This document shows positions 8,551 to 17,072 of a DNA stretch of 41,665 nucleotides, piece by piece. Source of the DNA: DATCLS01 sp036563805 (lineage in GTDB: Bacteria > Actinomycetota > Acidimicrobiia > Acidimicrobiales > VFJN01); NCBI GenBank assembly GCA_036563805.1, contig DATCLS010000055.1, positions 1-41,665 on the forward strand, given 5' to 3'. A model generated the notes under the pieces. It made no database searches. It was not told the origin of the DNA and worked only from the letters and a program-made list of their open reading frames with translations. The number at the start of each line of letters is the position of its first letter. Position 1 is the first letter of the stretch. A program made the position numbers and the translations under genes.

Positions 8551-9704
8551 GCGACCTGCTCGAAGCCCGGCGCCGGCATCCGACGGCCCGGGTGCCCACC
8601 GACCGGGGCCCCCGCTCGGGCATGTTCCTGGCGCTGGCCTTCCTGGTCGCCGTGTTCAACCTGCTGGGCCTCGTCATGGTCATGTCGGCGTCGTCGGTGG
8701 TCGCCCTCGACGACTACGGGTCGTCCTGGTACTACGTCAGCCGCCAGGCCCTGTGGGCGTCGATCGGGGCCGGGACGATGATCCTGATCTCCCGGATCGA
8801 CTACCACCGCTGGCGGCGGCTGGCGACGCCGCTGCTGCTGGGCTCCCTGATCACGCTCGGCCTGGTCCTCGTGCCCGGCGTGGGCGTGGGGGCCAACGGC
8901 GCTACCCGGTGGATCGGCGTCGGCGCGCTCACGTTCCAGCCGTCCGAGCTGGTCAAGCTCACGGTGCTGGTGTGGTCGGCCGACCTGCTGGCCCGCCGGG
9001 CCGCCCACGTGCACAGCACCCGGGCGACGCTACGGCCGGTGTTCGTCGTGCTCCTGGCGGCGGCGACGCTGCTGATGCTGCAACCCAACCTGGGCACCAC
9101 GATCATCATGGCGGGCATCGCCGTCGTCCTGTGCTTCGTGGCCGGCGTGCCCCTCGGCAAGCTGGCGGCCTGGAGCCTGTCCGGCGTGGCCGCCGCCATC
9201 GCCCTGGCCATCGCCGCCCCCTACCGGCGGGCCCGGGTCCTCGGCTTCCTCGACCCCTGGGCCGACCCCACCAACGTGGGCTACCAGAACATCCAGTCGC
9301 TGGTGGGCCTGGCCTCCGGCGGCATCGCCGGCACCGGGCTCGGCGCCAGCCGGGCCAAGTGGGGGTTCCTGCCCTACGCCCACACCGACTTCATCTACGC
9401 CATCATCGGCGAGGAGCTCGGCCTGGTCGGCGCGGTGGTCGTCGTCGGCCTGTTCGCCCTGCTCGGCATCATCGGGGTGCGCATCGCGCTGCACGCCCCG
9501 GACCGGTACGGGATGCTGCTGGCGACGGGCGTGACGGCTTGGTTCCTCATCCAGGCGTTCATCAACATCGGAGCAGTGATCGGCATCCTCCCCATCACCG
9601 GCGTTCCCCTCCCGTTCGTCAGCTACGGCGGGTCCTCGCTCGTGTTCACCATGGCCGGGGCCGGCCTCCTCCTGTCCGTCGCCCGGCGCACCAAGGTCGC
9701 CTGA
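8547..9704 (+). CDS. ftsW: FtsW, lipid II polymerase of the divisome
   Basis: A SEDS-family glycan polymerase acting with FtsI at the septum. Features are about ten membrane spans, MVMSASSVVALDDYGSSW after the first span, QPSELVKL, the GLGASRAKWGFLPYAHTDFI loop with EELGL, and PLPFVSYGGSSL near the C-terminus, all typical of FtsW/RodA. Position between murD and murG identifies it as FtsW rather than RodA. 385 aa. GTG 8547 overlaps the murD stop and the stop overlaps the murG ATG (TGATG). Confidence 0.94.
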   Translation: MSDLLEARRRHPTARVPTDRGPRSGMFLALAFLVAVFNLLGLVMVMSASSVVALDDYGSSWYYVSRQALWASIGAGTMILISRIDYHRWRRLATPLLLGSLITLGLVLVPGVGVGANGATRWIGVGALTFQPSELVKLTVLVWSADLLARRAAHVHSTRATLRPVFVVLLAAATLLMLQPNLGTTIIMAGIAVVLCFVAGVPLGKLAAWSLSGVAAAIALAIAAPYRRARVLGFLDPWADPTNVGYQNIQSLVGLASGGIAGTGLGASRAKWGFLPYAHTDFIYAIIGEELGLVGAVVVVGLFALLGIIGVRIALHAPDRYGMLLATGVTAWFLIQAFINIGAVIGILPITGVPLPFVSYGGSSLVFTMAGAGLLLSVARRTKVA

Positions 9705-10837
9705 TGGTCGGCCGGCACATGAAGGGGGCGTGCTTCGCGCTGATCGCCGGCGGTGGCACCGCCGGTCACGTGCAGCCCGCCATCGCCATCGCCCGGGCGC
9801 TCGTCGCTCGCGGGCACCGGCAATCGTCGATCGAGCTGGTCGGCAGCGCCCGGGGCATCGAGTCGCGGCTCGTGCCGGCGGCCGGCTTCGGCCTGACGCT
9901 GCTGCCGGGCCGAGGCATCGAGCGCCGGATCAGCCTCCAGAACGTTCGCTCGCTGTTCGCCCTGCTCCGGGCGTTCGTGCGGGCGTGGCGCCTGGTGGGG
10001 CGGAAGCGGCCCCGCGTCGTCGTGTCGGTCGGCGGCTACGCCTCGGTGCCGTGCGCGCTGGCCGCCGTGCTGCGGCGGGTGCCGATCGTGGTGGCCGAGC
10101 AGAACGCCGCCCCCGGCGCCGCCAACCGCCTGGTCGGCCGGTTCGCCAAGGCGTGCGCGGTGTCGTTCCCCGACACGCCGCTGCCCCGGGCGGTGGTCAC
10201 CGGCAACCCGGTGCGGCCCGAGGTCCTGGCCATCGACCGGTCCCGCGACACGGTGCCGGCCCGGACCAAGCTCGACGTCGAGCCCGGCCGGCGGATGATC
10301 CTGATCTTCGGCGGGTCGCTCGGCGCCCTGCGCATCAACCGTGCCGCGGTCGAGGCGGCCCGGCTGTGGGCGGGGCGCTATGACCTCCACGTCCGCCACG
10401 TCGTCGGGTCCCGCGACTGGGACGAGATCGCGGGCCAGGGCCCGCCGGTCCACCCCGATGCCCCCCTGGAGTACCGGGCCATCGAGTACGACGACGACAT
10501 GCCGACCTCGCTGGCGGCCGCCGACCTCGTCGTGTGCCGGGCCGGGTCGAGCACGTGCTTCGAGCTGCTGGCCGCGGGGCTGCCCGCCGTGCTCGTCCCG
10601 TCTCCGCACGTGACCGCCGACCACCAGACGGCCAACGCCCGGCACCTGGTCCGGGCGGGCGCCGCCGTGCTCGTGCCCGATGCCGAGCTCGATGGGCGGC
10701 GCCTCGTGGCCGAGGTCGACACCCTGCTGGCCGACCCCCGGCGGATGACGTCCATGGCCGTCTCCGCCCGGGCCGCGGCCCGCCCCGACGCCGCCGACGC
10801 CATCGCCGCCCTGGTCGAGGAGCACGCCCGTGGATGA
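9704..10837 (+). CDS. murG: MurG, lipid II-forming GlcNAc transferase
   Basis: A peripheral membrane GT-B glycosyltransferase that adds GlcNAc to lipid I. It shows the donor/lipid loop AGGGTAGHVQPA (about residues 14-25), GSARGIESRLVP, SVGGYASVP, AEQNAAPG, FGGSLGALRIN, and CRAGSSTCFELLAAGLPAVLVPSP in the UDP-GlcNAc site. 377 aa. ATG 9704 overlaps the ftsW stop; an internal ATG at 9719 is a possible alternative because the conserved part starts at about residue 12. Overlaps murC by 8 bp. Confidence 0.95.
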   Translation: MVGRHMKGACFALIAGGGTAGHVQPAIAIARALVARGHRQSSIELVGSARGIESRLVPAAGFGLTLLPGRGIERRISLQNVRSLFALLRAFVRAWRLVGRKRPRVVVSVGGYASVPCALAAVLRRVPIVVAEQNAAPGAANRLVGRFAKACAVSFPDTPLPRAVVTGNPVRPEVLAIDRSRDTVPARTKLDVEPGRRMILIFGGSLGALRINRAAVEAARLWAGRYDLHVRHVVGSRDWDEIAGQGPPVHPDAPLEYRAIEYDDDMPTSLAAADLVVCRAGSSTCFELLAAGLPAVLVPSPHVTADHQTANARHLVRAGAAVLVPDAELDGRRLVAEVDTLLADPRRMTSMAVSARAAARPDAADAIAALVEEHARG

Positions 10838-12290
10838 GCCCGTCGATGAGCCCGTCGACGATCGCAGCCCGGCCCGCCCGCCGTCGGCCGGCGCCGAGGA
10901 CCGCCCCGGCGTGACGCCGGTCGACCTCGGCCGACCCCGCCGCATCCACGTGGTGGGGGTGGGCGGCTCGGGCATGGGCCCGATCGCCCGGGTGCTGGCC
11001 GCAATGGGCCACGACGTGCGGGGGTCGGACCAGCGCGAGCCGGCCGACCGGGCCGGGCTCGAGGCGGCCGGCATCACCGTGTACGCCGGCCACGACGCCG
11101 CCCACGTCGGCGACGCCGAGTTGCTGGCCTGCTCGACCGCGGTGCCCGCCACCAACCCCGAGGTCGTCGCCGCCCGCGAGGCCGGCATCCCGGTGCTGCG
11201 GCGGGCCGACGTCCTGGCCGCCGTCGCCGCCACCAAGCGGACGATCGCGGTGGCCGGCACCCACGGCAAGACGACGACGTCGGCCATGCTGGCCCACGTC
11301 CTGCTCGAGACCGGCGTCCGCCCGTCGTTCATCGTCGGCGGCACCGTCACGTCCGTCGGCTCCGGCGCCCAGTGGGACGACGGCGAGTGGTTCGTCGTCG
11401 AGGCCGACGAGAGCGACGGCACGTTCCTCGAGCTCGGGGCCGAGATCGCCATCGTGACCAACGTCGAGCCCGACCACCTCGAGCACTACGGCGGGTTCGA
11501 GCCGCTGGTCGCCGCGTTCCGGCGGTTCCTCGCCGAGGCCCGCGGGTCGGCCTTCGTCGGCGCCGACGACGAGCTGGCCGCCCGGTTGGGCCGGGAGGCC
11601 GGCGCCACCCTGGTCGGGGCGGCCGACGACGCGGCCGTGCGCATGGCCGGCGTCCGCCCCGGGGCCGGGGGCGTCGACTTCGACTTGGCCCGGGTGGGGG
11701 AGGGCCCGGTTGCGGTCCACGTGCCGCTGCCCGGGGTCCACAACGCCCGCAACGGGGCGCTGGCCTTGGCCGCGGCGGCGGCCGTCGGCGTCGATCTGGG
11801 CGACGCGGCCAAGGCGCTGGGCACGTTCGCCGGCGTCGGCCGCCGGTTCGAGCGCCGGGGCGAGGCGGCCGGCGTCACGCTGGTCGACGACTACGCCCAC
11901 CTGCCGACCGAGGTCGAGGCCGCCCTCGCCGCCGCCCGCGACGGCGGGTGGGAGCGGGTGGTGTGCGTGTTCCAGCCCCACCGCTACAGCCGTACGCAGG
12001 CCCTGTGGCGCGACTTCGCCGACAGCTTCGGCGACGCCGACCTGCTGGCGGTCACCGACATCTACGCCTCCGGCGAGGCGCCGCGGCCCGGCGTGTCGGG
12101 CAAGCTCATCGTCGACGCCGTGCTCGACGCCCACCCGTGGAAGCACGTGGCCTACCTGCCCCGGCTCGACGACGTCGTGGTGTGGCTGCGCGGCGTGCTG
12201 CGGCCCGGCGACCTGTGCCTGACCCTCGGGGCCGGCGACCTGACCACCCTCCCGCCCCGCATCCTCGAGATGCTGGAGGCCCGCACGTGA
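10830..12290 (+). CDS. murC: UDP-MurNAc:L-alanine ligase MurC
   Basis: A cytoplasmic ligase that starts the peptide stem by adding L-Ala. It contains VVGVGGSGMGPIA (about residues 41-53), the P-loop GTHGKTTTSA (about 144-153), EADESDGTF, NVEPDHLEHYG and the C-terminal DDYAHLPTEVEA and FQPHRYSRT motifs. 486 aa, normal size. GTG 10830 overlaps murG; the first 30 residues are acidic and variable and the true start could be slightly later. The stop is followed by a 58-bp gap before murB. Confidence 0.94.
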   Translation: MDEPVDEPVDDRSPARPPSAGAEDRPGVTPVDLGRPRRIHVVGVGGSGMGPIARVLAAMGHDVRGSDQREPADRAGLEAAGITVYAGHDAAHVGDAELLACSTAVPATNPEVVAAREAGIPVLRRADVLAAVAATKRTIAVAGTHGKTTTSAMLAHVLLETGVRPSFIVGGTVTSVGSGAQWDDGEWFVVEADESDGTFLELGAEIAIVTNVEPDHLEHYGGFEPLVAAFRRFLAEARGSAFVGADDELAARLGREAGATLVGAADDAAVRMAGVRPGAGGVDFDLARVGEGPVAVHVPLPGVHNARNGALALAAAAAVGVDLGDAAKALGTFAGVGRRFERRGEAAGVTLVDDYAHLPTEVEAALAAARDGGWERVVCVFQPHRYSRTQALWRDFADSFGDADLLAVTDIYASGEAPRPGVSGKLIVDAVLDAHPWKHVAYLPRLDDVVVWLRGVLRPGDLCLTLGAGDLTTLPPRILEMLEART

Positions 12291-12348
12291 GTCGGGCGGC
12301 GCCGGCGCGCCGGGTCGGCGCGTCGCGGGTCGGGCCGGCCTGCACGTC

Positions 12349-13410
12349 GTGGGTCGACGCTGCGGGGTGGCGGCGGTGACCGCCGAACGGGTCGAGGCGG
12401 CCGCCGAGATCCTGGGCGCGCTCGGGCGCCGCGACGTCCGGCTGGCGCCGTTCACCACCTACAAGGTCGGGGGGCCGGCGGCCCTGTTCGCCGAGGTCCG
12501 CACCGAGGACGACCTCGAGCGGGTGACCCGGGCGGTCGCCGCCACCGGCGTGCCGGTGCTGGTCGTCGGCAAGGGCTCCAACCTGCTGGTGGCCGACGCC
12601 GGCTTCCCGGGGCTGGCCATCGTGCTCGGCGACGGCTTCGCCGGGGTGACGGCCGACGGGACCCGGGTCCGGGCCGGGGCGGCCGCCGCGCTGCCCCGCG
12701 TGGCCCGGTGGACCGTGCGCCAGGGCCTCACCGGCTTCGAATGGGCCGTCGGCGTGCCCGGCTCGGTCGGCGGCGCGGTCCGCATGAACGCCGGCGGCCA
12801 CGGGTCCGACATGGCGGCCACGCTGGTCGAGGCCGAGATCGTCGACCTGGCGGCGGGGGAGCGGCGCACGGTGCCGGCCGCCGACCTCGAGCTCGGCTAC
12901 CGCCGCTCCAACGTGGCGCCCCACCACCTGGTGGTGGCGGCCACGCTCAAGCTCGAGCCGGGCGACCGGGCCACCGGCGACCGGACCATCTCCGAGATCG
13001 TCGCCTGGCGCCGGGCCCACCAGCCCGGCGGCCAGAACGCCGGGTCGGTGTTCACCAACCCCGAGGGCGACTCGGCCGGCCGGCTCATCGACGCCGCCGG
13101 CTGCAAGGGCCTGCGGGTGGGGACGGCCGAGGTGTCGCCCAAGCACGCCAACTTCATCCAGGCCGACGCCGACGGCTCAGCCGACGACGTGCTGGCGCTG
13201 ATGACCGAGGTCCGCAGGCGGGTGGCCGCCCACTCGGGCGTCGAGCTCCACGCCGAGACCCGGGTCGTCGGCTTCCCGCCCGAGGCGGTCGCCGCGGCCG
13301 GCGCCGAGCCCCACCCGGTCGTCGCCTCGGGCGGGGCGGCCGGCGCCGGCGGACCCGGGGCGCGGGGAGCCGGGGCGGGGGGAGCCGCCGGCGGGGGAGC
13401 GGGGGCGTGA
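12349..13410 (+). CDS. murB: UDP-N-acetylenolpyruvoylglucosamine reductase MurB
   Basis: An FAD-dependent enzyme making UDP-MurNAc. It carries the FAD-binding GKGSNLLVAD and WAVGVPGSVGGAVRMNAGGHG, YRRSN, and the catalytic-serine segment GGQNAGSVFTNP, then SPKHANFIQ. Two GTG starts are possible, 12349 and 12376, neither with a clear Shine-Dalgarno; the conserved FTTYKVGG begins at about residue 36 with the longer form. The last 40 or so residues are a Gly/Ala-rich tail beyond the normal end, running into the ftsQ start overlap (GTGA), where GGGGAG (13394-13399) serves as a plausible ribosome site. Confidence 0.93.
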   Translation: MGRRCGVAAVTAERVEAAAEILGALGRRDVRLAPFTTYKVGGPAALFAEVRTEDDLERVTRAVAATGVPVLVVGKGSNLLVADAGFPGLAIVLGDGFAGVTADGTRVRAGAAAALPRVARWTVRQGLTGFEWAVGVPGSVGGAVRMNAGGHGSDMAATLVEAEIVDLAAGERRTVPAADLELGYRRSNVAPHHLVVAATLKLEPGDRATGDRTISEIVAWRRAHQPGGQNAGSVFTNPEGDSAGRLIDAAGCKGLRVGTAEVSPKHANFIQADADGSADDVLALMTEVRRRVAAHSGVELHAETRVVGFPPEAVAAAGAEPHPVVASGGAAGAGGPGARGAGAGGAAGGGAGA

Positions 13411-14252
13411 GCAACGCCGGCAACGCGACCGAGGCCCCGGGCGGCGGTGCGGTCGTCGTCGACCCCCGCATGCGGTCGCGGCGGATCGAGGTCCAGCGCG
13501 ACCTCGGGCGGCGGCGCCTGCGGCGGGTCCTGGCCGTGCTGGGCACCGTCGGCGTCCTCCTGGCCGCCTACGCCGTGACCCGGTCGCCGCTGCTCGACGT
13601 CGACCACGTCGAGGCCCGGGGCGGCGAGCACACCGACGAGGCCGCGGTGGCGCTGGCCTCGGGCATCGACCGGGGCGAGGCCATGGTCGGGCTGGACACG
13701 GGCGCCATCGCCCGCCGGGTCGAGGAGCTGCCCTGGGTGGAGAGCGCCCGGGTCGAGCGCCGGTGGCCCGGCACCGTCCGCATCACCGTGACCGAGCGGA
13801 CCCCGGCGGCCGTCGTACCGATCGGGGCCGGTGAGGCGGCGGGCGAGGGCGAGCAGGACGCGGAGGTCCGCCTGGCGCTCGTCGACGCCACCGGCCGGGT
13901 CCTGACCGACGACGCCCCGGCGGACGCCGCCACGGCCGGCCTGCCGGCGCTGACCGGCGTGCGGGGCCCGCTGACGCCGGGGGAGACGCTGGGCCGCGAC
14001 GCCCGGGAGGCGCTGACCGTCGTCGCGGCCCTGACCGAAGCGCTGCCCGGCACCGTCACCGAGATCTCGACCGACCTCGAGGCCACGCTGGCGACGGGCG
14101 GTCGGGTGCGCTTCGGGACGGCCGAGGACCTGGGCGACAAGATCGTCGCCGTCGAGACGATGCTGGCCGACGTGGACCTCGCCGGCCTCGACGTCCTCGA
14201 CGTGCGGGTGCCGGGCAATCCGGTCTTGACCAGGAACGGAGGGGGTACGTAA
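13407..14252 (+). CDS. ftsQ: Cell division protein FtsQ (DivIB)
   Basis: A bitopic divisome protein (281 aa) that bridges FtsL/FtsB to upstream components. It has a cytoplasmic basic segment ending at about residue 41, one membrane span (about 42-60, VLAVLGTVGVLLAAYAV), a POTRA-like domain (VDHVEARGGEHTDEAAV), then PWVESARVERRWPGTVRITVTERTPAAVV, the typical POTRA/beta boundary of FtsQ. GTG 13407 overlaps the murB stop and has GGGGAG 7 nt upstream. It ends the coupled part of the dcw operon. Confidence 0.92.
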   Translation: MSNAGNATEAPGGGAVVVDPRMRSRRIEVQRDLGRRRLRRVLAVLGTVGVLLAAYAVTRSPLLDVDHVEARGGEHTDEAAVALASGIDRGEAMVGLDTGAIARRVEELPWVESARVERRWPGTVRITVTERTPAAVVPIGAGEAAGEGEQDAEVRLALVDATGRVLTDDAPADAATAGLPALTGVRGPLTPGETLGRDAREALTVVAALTEALPGTVTEISTDLEATLATGGRVRFGTAEDLGDKIVAVETMLADVDLAGLDVLDVRVPGNPVLTRNGGGT

Positions 14253-14448
14253 CCTCCGTGAACAGATTGAATTTTATAGAAAAGTATTGAATCTTATCAA
14301 AGGGGAGCGAGGGTAGCGGGGGTCGTCGACAGGCATATCCGGAGGCCGGCGCCCGCCTCTGATACTTTGACACCCTTGCTCGGTCCTCGCTCCCGGCGGC
14401 TCGGCAAGGTTCTCCCCGGTGGCTCCTGACGCGGAGGTGGCACGACCC
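14226..14448 (+). promoter_or_regulatory. ftsZ upstream region with promoter, inverted repeat and AT-rich direct repeats
   Basis: A candidate promoter TTGACC (14226-14231), 18 bp, TAACCT (14250-14255) overlaps the end of ftsQ. A perfect inverted repeat ACGGAGG/CCTCCGT (14236-14242 and 14253-14259) covers its spacer and -10. Just downstream is an AT-rich patch with two near-identical 12-mers, attgaattttat (14266-14277) and attgaatcttat (14286-14297), phased at exactly 20 bp. GATACT/TACTTT near 14361-14368 is a further -10-like sequence. The inverted repeat could instead be a weak terminator for the dcw operon. Confidence 0.4.
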
Positions 14449-15564
14449 ATGGCCAGCAACCCCCAGAACTACTTGGCCGTGATCAAGGTGGTCGGCATCG
14501 GGGGTGGTGGCGTCAACGCGGTCAACCGCATGATCGACGCCGGTCTCAAGGGCGTGGAGTTCATCGCCGTCAACACCGACGCACAGGCGCTCCTCATGAG
14601 CGACGCCGACGCCAAGCTCGACATCGGCCGCGAGCTGACGCGCGGCCTCGGCGCCGGCAGTGACCCCGAGGTGGGCCGCCAAGCGGCCGAAGAGCACCGC
14701 GAGGAGATCGAAGAGATCCTCAAGGGTGCCGACATGGTCTTCATCACGGCCGGCAAGGGCGGCGGCACCGGAACCGGCGGCGCGCCGGTCGTGGCCGAGA
14801 TCGCCAAGTCGCTCGGCGCGCTGACGATCGGCGTCGTGACCCGGCCGTTCACGTTCGAGGGGCGCCGGCGGGCAGTGCAGGCGGAGCAGGGCATCCAGCG
14901 CCTGAAGGAGAAGGTCGACACCCTCATCGTCATCCCGAACGACCGCCTGCTCAGCGTGTCGAACGAGAAGACCTCGATGGTCAACGCCTTCAAGATGGCC
15001 GACGAGGTCCTGCTCCAGGGTGTCCAGGGCATCACCGACCTCATCACCACCCCGGGCCTGATCAACACCGACTTCGCGGACGTGAAGATGATCATGAGCA
15101 ACGCCGGCTCGGCGCTCATGGGCATCGGCTACGGCTCGGGCGAGGGGCGGGCGCTCCAGGCGTCGCGCAACGCCATCTCCAGCCCGCTGCTCGAGGCCTC
15201 GATCGAGGGCGCCCGGGGCATCCTGCTCACGATCGCCGGCGGCAGCGACCTGGGCCTGTTCGAGGTCAACGAGGCGGCCGAGGTCATCCACGGCGTGGCC
15301 CACCCCGACGCCAACATCATCTTCGGGTCGATCATCGACGACGAGATGGGCGACGAGGTCCGCGTCACCGTCATCGCCGCCGGCTTCGACCGGTGGGACG
15401 AGCAGGGCGACGCGGCCACGGCCGTCACCACGCTCGGGGTGTCGTCGCCGTCGTCCGCCTCGTCGTCGCGGCAGGTGCTCGACGAGGTCGACGTGTTCTC
15501 GTCGTCCGACGACCTCGACCTCGACAGCGACGACGAGTTCGACGTCCCGTCGTTCCTCAAGTAG
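14449..15564 (+). CDS. ftsZ: Cell division GTPase FtsZ
   Basis: A tubulin homologue that polymerises into the Z-ring. It has GIGGGGVNAVNRMI at the N-terminus, the tubulin signature GGGTGTGG (about residues 105-112), NTDFADVKMIM (T7-loop region) and a conserved C-terminal peptide EFDVPSFLK, which binds partners such as SepF and FtsW. The C-terminal linker is short and Ser/Asp-rich. ATG 14449 is preferred over GTG 14419 because GGAGGT (14433-14438) precedes it by 10 nt. 371 aa. It begins a second transcription block after a 196-bp regulatory gap. Confidence 0.97.
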   Translation: MASNPQNYLAVIKVVGIGGGGVNAVNRMIDAGLKGVEFIAVNTDAQALLMSDADAKLDIGRELTRGLGAGSDPEVGRQAAEEHREEIEEILKGADMVFITAGKGGGTGTGGAPVVAEIAKSLGALTIGVVTRPFTFEGRRRAVQAEQGIQRLKEKVDTLIVIPNDRLLSVSNEKTSMVNAFKMADEVLLQGVQGITDLITTPGLINTDFADVKMIMSNAGSALMGIGYGSGEGRALQASRNAISSPLLEASIEGARGILLTIAGGSDLGLFEVNEAAEVIHGVAHPDANIIFGSIIDDEMGDEVRVTVIAAGFDRWDEQGDAATAVTTLGVSSPSSASSSRQVLDEVDVFSSSDDLDLDSDDEFDVPSFLK

Positions 15565-15574
15565 CGGGCGCCTC

Positions 15575-16324
15575 GTGGCCGAGGCGAGCCCCGACGTGCG
15601 GCCCGCGGCGGTGGGCGAGGCGGTCTCCCTCGAGGCGTTCCCGCTCGAGCACGCGTTCCCGCTCCAGGGCGGGCGGGTCGCCCGCGTCCGCTTCACGACC
15701 GTCGCCGACGGCGACCTGGCGGTCGTGCGCCCGGGCCCGGCGCTCGACGCCCGCCGCCTCGCCCTGTCGAGCAGGCCGTGGACGTGGCTGCACCAAGTCC
15801 ACGGTGCCGGAGTCGTCGAGGTGACCCGGCCGGGCGAGGGGGCCGGCGCCGAGGCCGACGCGGCCGTCACCCGGTCGCCGGACGCCCTCCTGGCCGTCCA
15901 CACGGCCGACTGCGCCCCGATCGCCCTCGTGGCCGCCGAAGGCGTCGTCGGGGCCGTCCACGCCGGTTGGCGGGGGCTGGCGGCCGGCGTCGTCGAGGCG
16001 GCGGCCCGCCGCATGCGGGCGCTCGGTGCCACCGCCGTCACCGCGGTCGTCGGGCCCTGCATCCACGCTTCGTGCTACGAGTTCGGCGCCGACGACCTCG
16101 AGCGGGTCGTGGCCCGGTGCGGCGAGGCGGCCCGGGGCGTCACCGCGGACGGCCGGCCGGCGCTCGACCTGCCGGCCGCCGTGCGGGCTGCGCTCGACCG
16201 GGCCGGCGCCGAGGTCGCCGGCGGCGACCCGCCGTGCACGGCGTGCGACCGGCGGTTCTTCTCCCACCGGGCCCGGGGTGACACCGGTCGCCAGGCCCTG
16301 CTGGTCTGGATCGAGGACCGGTAG
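15575..16324 (+). CDS. pgeF: PgeF/YfiH family peptidoglycan editing factor (laccase-domain protein)
   Basis: A multicopper-oxidase-like fold family (DUF152, formerly called polyphenol oxidase); E. coli YfiH/PgeF removes wrongly incorporated L-Ser stems during wall synthesis, and other members act on purine nucleosides. The metal-site motifs HQVHG (about residue 73), HTADC (about 109-113) and HAGWRG (about 129) are present, with GPCIHASCYEF. 249 aa, normal length. GTG 15575 lies 10 bp after ftsZ, the usual actinobacterial position. A role in wall precursor quality control fits the context but is inferred from E. coli. Confidence 0.88.
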   Translation: MAEASPDVRPAAVGEAVSLEAFPLEHAFPLQGGRVARVRFTTVADGDLAVVRPGPALDARRLALSSRPWTWLHQVHGAGVVEVTRPGEGAGAEADAAVTRSPDALLAVHTADCAPIALVAAEGVVGAVHAGWRGLAAGVVEAAARRMRALGATAVTAVVGPCIHASCYEFGADDLERVVARCGEAARGVTADGRPALDLPAAVRAALDRAGAEVAGGDPPCTACDRRFFSHRARGDTGRQALLVWIEDR

Positions 16325-16340
16325 GGGAGGAGCAGAGCTG

Positions 16341-17048
16341 ATGGACGATCTCGCCGGGAAGCTGGCCGCCGTGCGGGACCGGATCGAACGGGCCGGCGGC
16401 GACACCGAGCGGATCACGCTGGTGGCGGTGACGAAGGGCTTCGACGCGTCCGCGGTGCGGGCCGCACTCGCCGCCGGCGTGCGCGACGTCGGCGAGAGCT
16501 ACGTGCAGGAGCTGACCGCCAAGGTGGCGGCGCTCCAGGCCGAGGGGCTCGGGGCCGAGGGCTCCGGAGCCGACGCCGGCGCGGCCGGGCCGGCGCCGGT
16601 GTGGCACTTCGTGGGCCGGCTCCAGCGCAACAAGGTCCGCAAGGCCGCGCCCCACGTGGCGCTCTGGCACAGCGTCGACCGGCTGGCGCTCGGGGCCGAG
16701 ATCGCCCGGTGGGCGCCGGGGGCCGCGGTGCTGGCCCAGGTCAACACGACCGGCGAGGAGACGAAGGGGGGCTGCCCGCCAACCGGCGTCGGCGACCTGG
16801 TCGCCGGGCTGCGCGAGCTGGGACTGGACGTCCGGGGGCTCATGACGATCGGGCCGCCCGGCCCGCCCGAGGGCGCCCGCCCGGCGTTCCAGCTGCTGCG
16901 TGAGCTGGCCGAGACCCACGGCCTGAAGGAGCTGTCGATGGGCATGACCGGCGACCTCGAGGTGGCCGTCGAGGAGGGGGCGACGATCGTGCGGGTGGGC
17001 ACCGCGCTGTTCGGTCCGCGCCCCGTGCGACCAGGGATGCGACACTAG
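16341..17048 (+). CDS. YggS/PLPBP family pyridoxal-phosphate homeostasis protein
   Basis: A PLP-binding single-domain TIM-barrel protein without known enzyme activity, involved in vitamin B6 and amino-acid homeostasis. Lys32 in LVAVTKGF is the expected PLP Schiff-base lysine; HFVGRLQRNKVRKA, NTTGEETKGG and SMGMTGDLEVAVEEGATIVRVGTALFG-like motifs follow. 235 aa. ATG 16341 has AGGAG 8 nt upstream. It lies between pgeF and sepF, its conserved place in Gram-positive division clusters. An Ala/Gly-rich insertion (about residues 70-85) is slightly unusual. Confidence 0.93.
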   Translation: MDDLAGKLAAVRDRIERAGGDTERITLVAVTKGFDASAVRAALAAGVRDVGESYVQELTAKVAALQAEGLGAEGSGADAGAAGPAPVWHFVGRLQRNKVRKAAPHVALWHSVDRLALGAEIARWAPGAAVLAQVNTTGEETKGGCPPTGVGDLVAGLRELGLDVRGLMTIGPPGPPEGARPAFQLLRELAETHGLKELSMGMTGDLEVAVEEGATIVRVGTALFGPRPVRPGMRH

Positions 17049-17072
17049 GATCGACCCGTTCGTGGAGGACTC
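17046..17072 (+). promoter_or_regulatory. Possible sepF promoter -10 and Shine-Dalgarno
   Basis: TAGGAT (17046-17051) overlaps the preceding stop codon and would give a short leader of about 15 nt containing GGAGG just before ATG 17073. No clear -35 is visible, so this is tentative. Confidence 0.3.

Noticed and set aside
14419..14448. GTG 14419 as ftsZ start
   Set aside because: No ribosome site precedes it, whereas ATG 14449 has GGAGGT and begins the usual short N-terminus.
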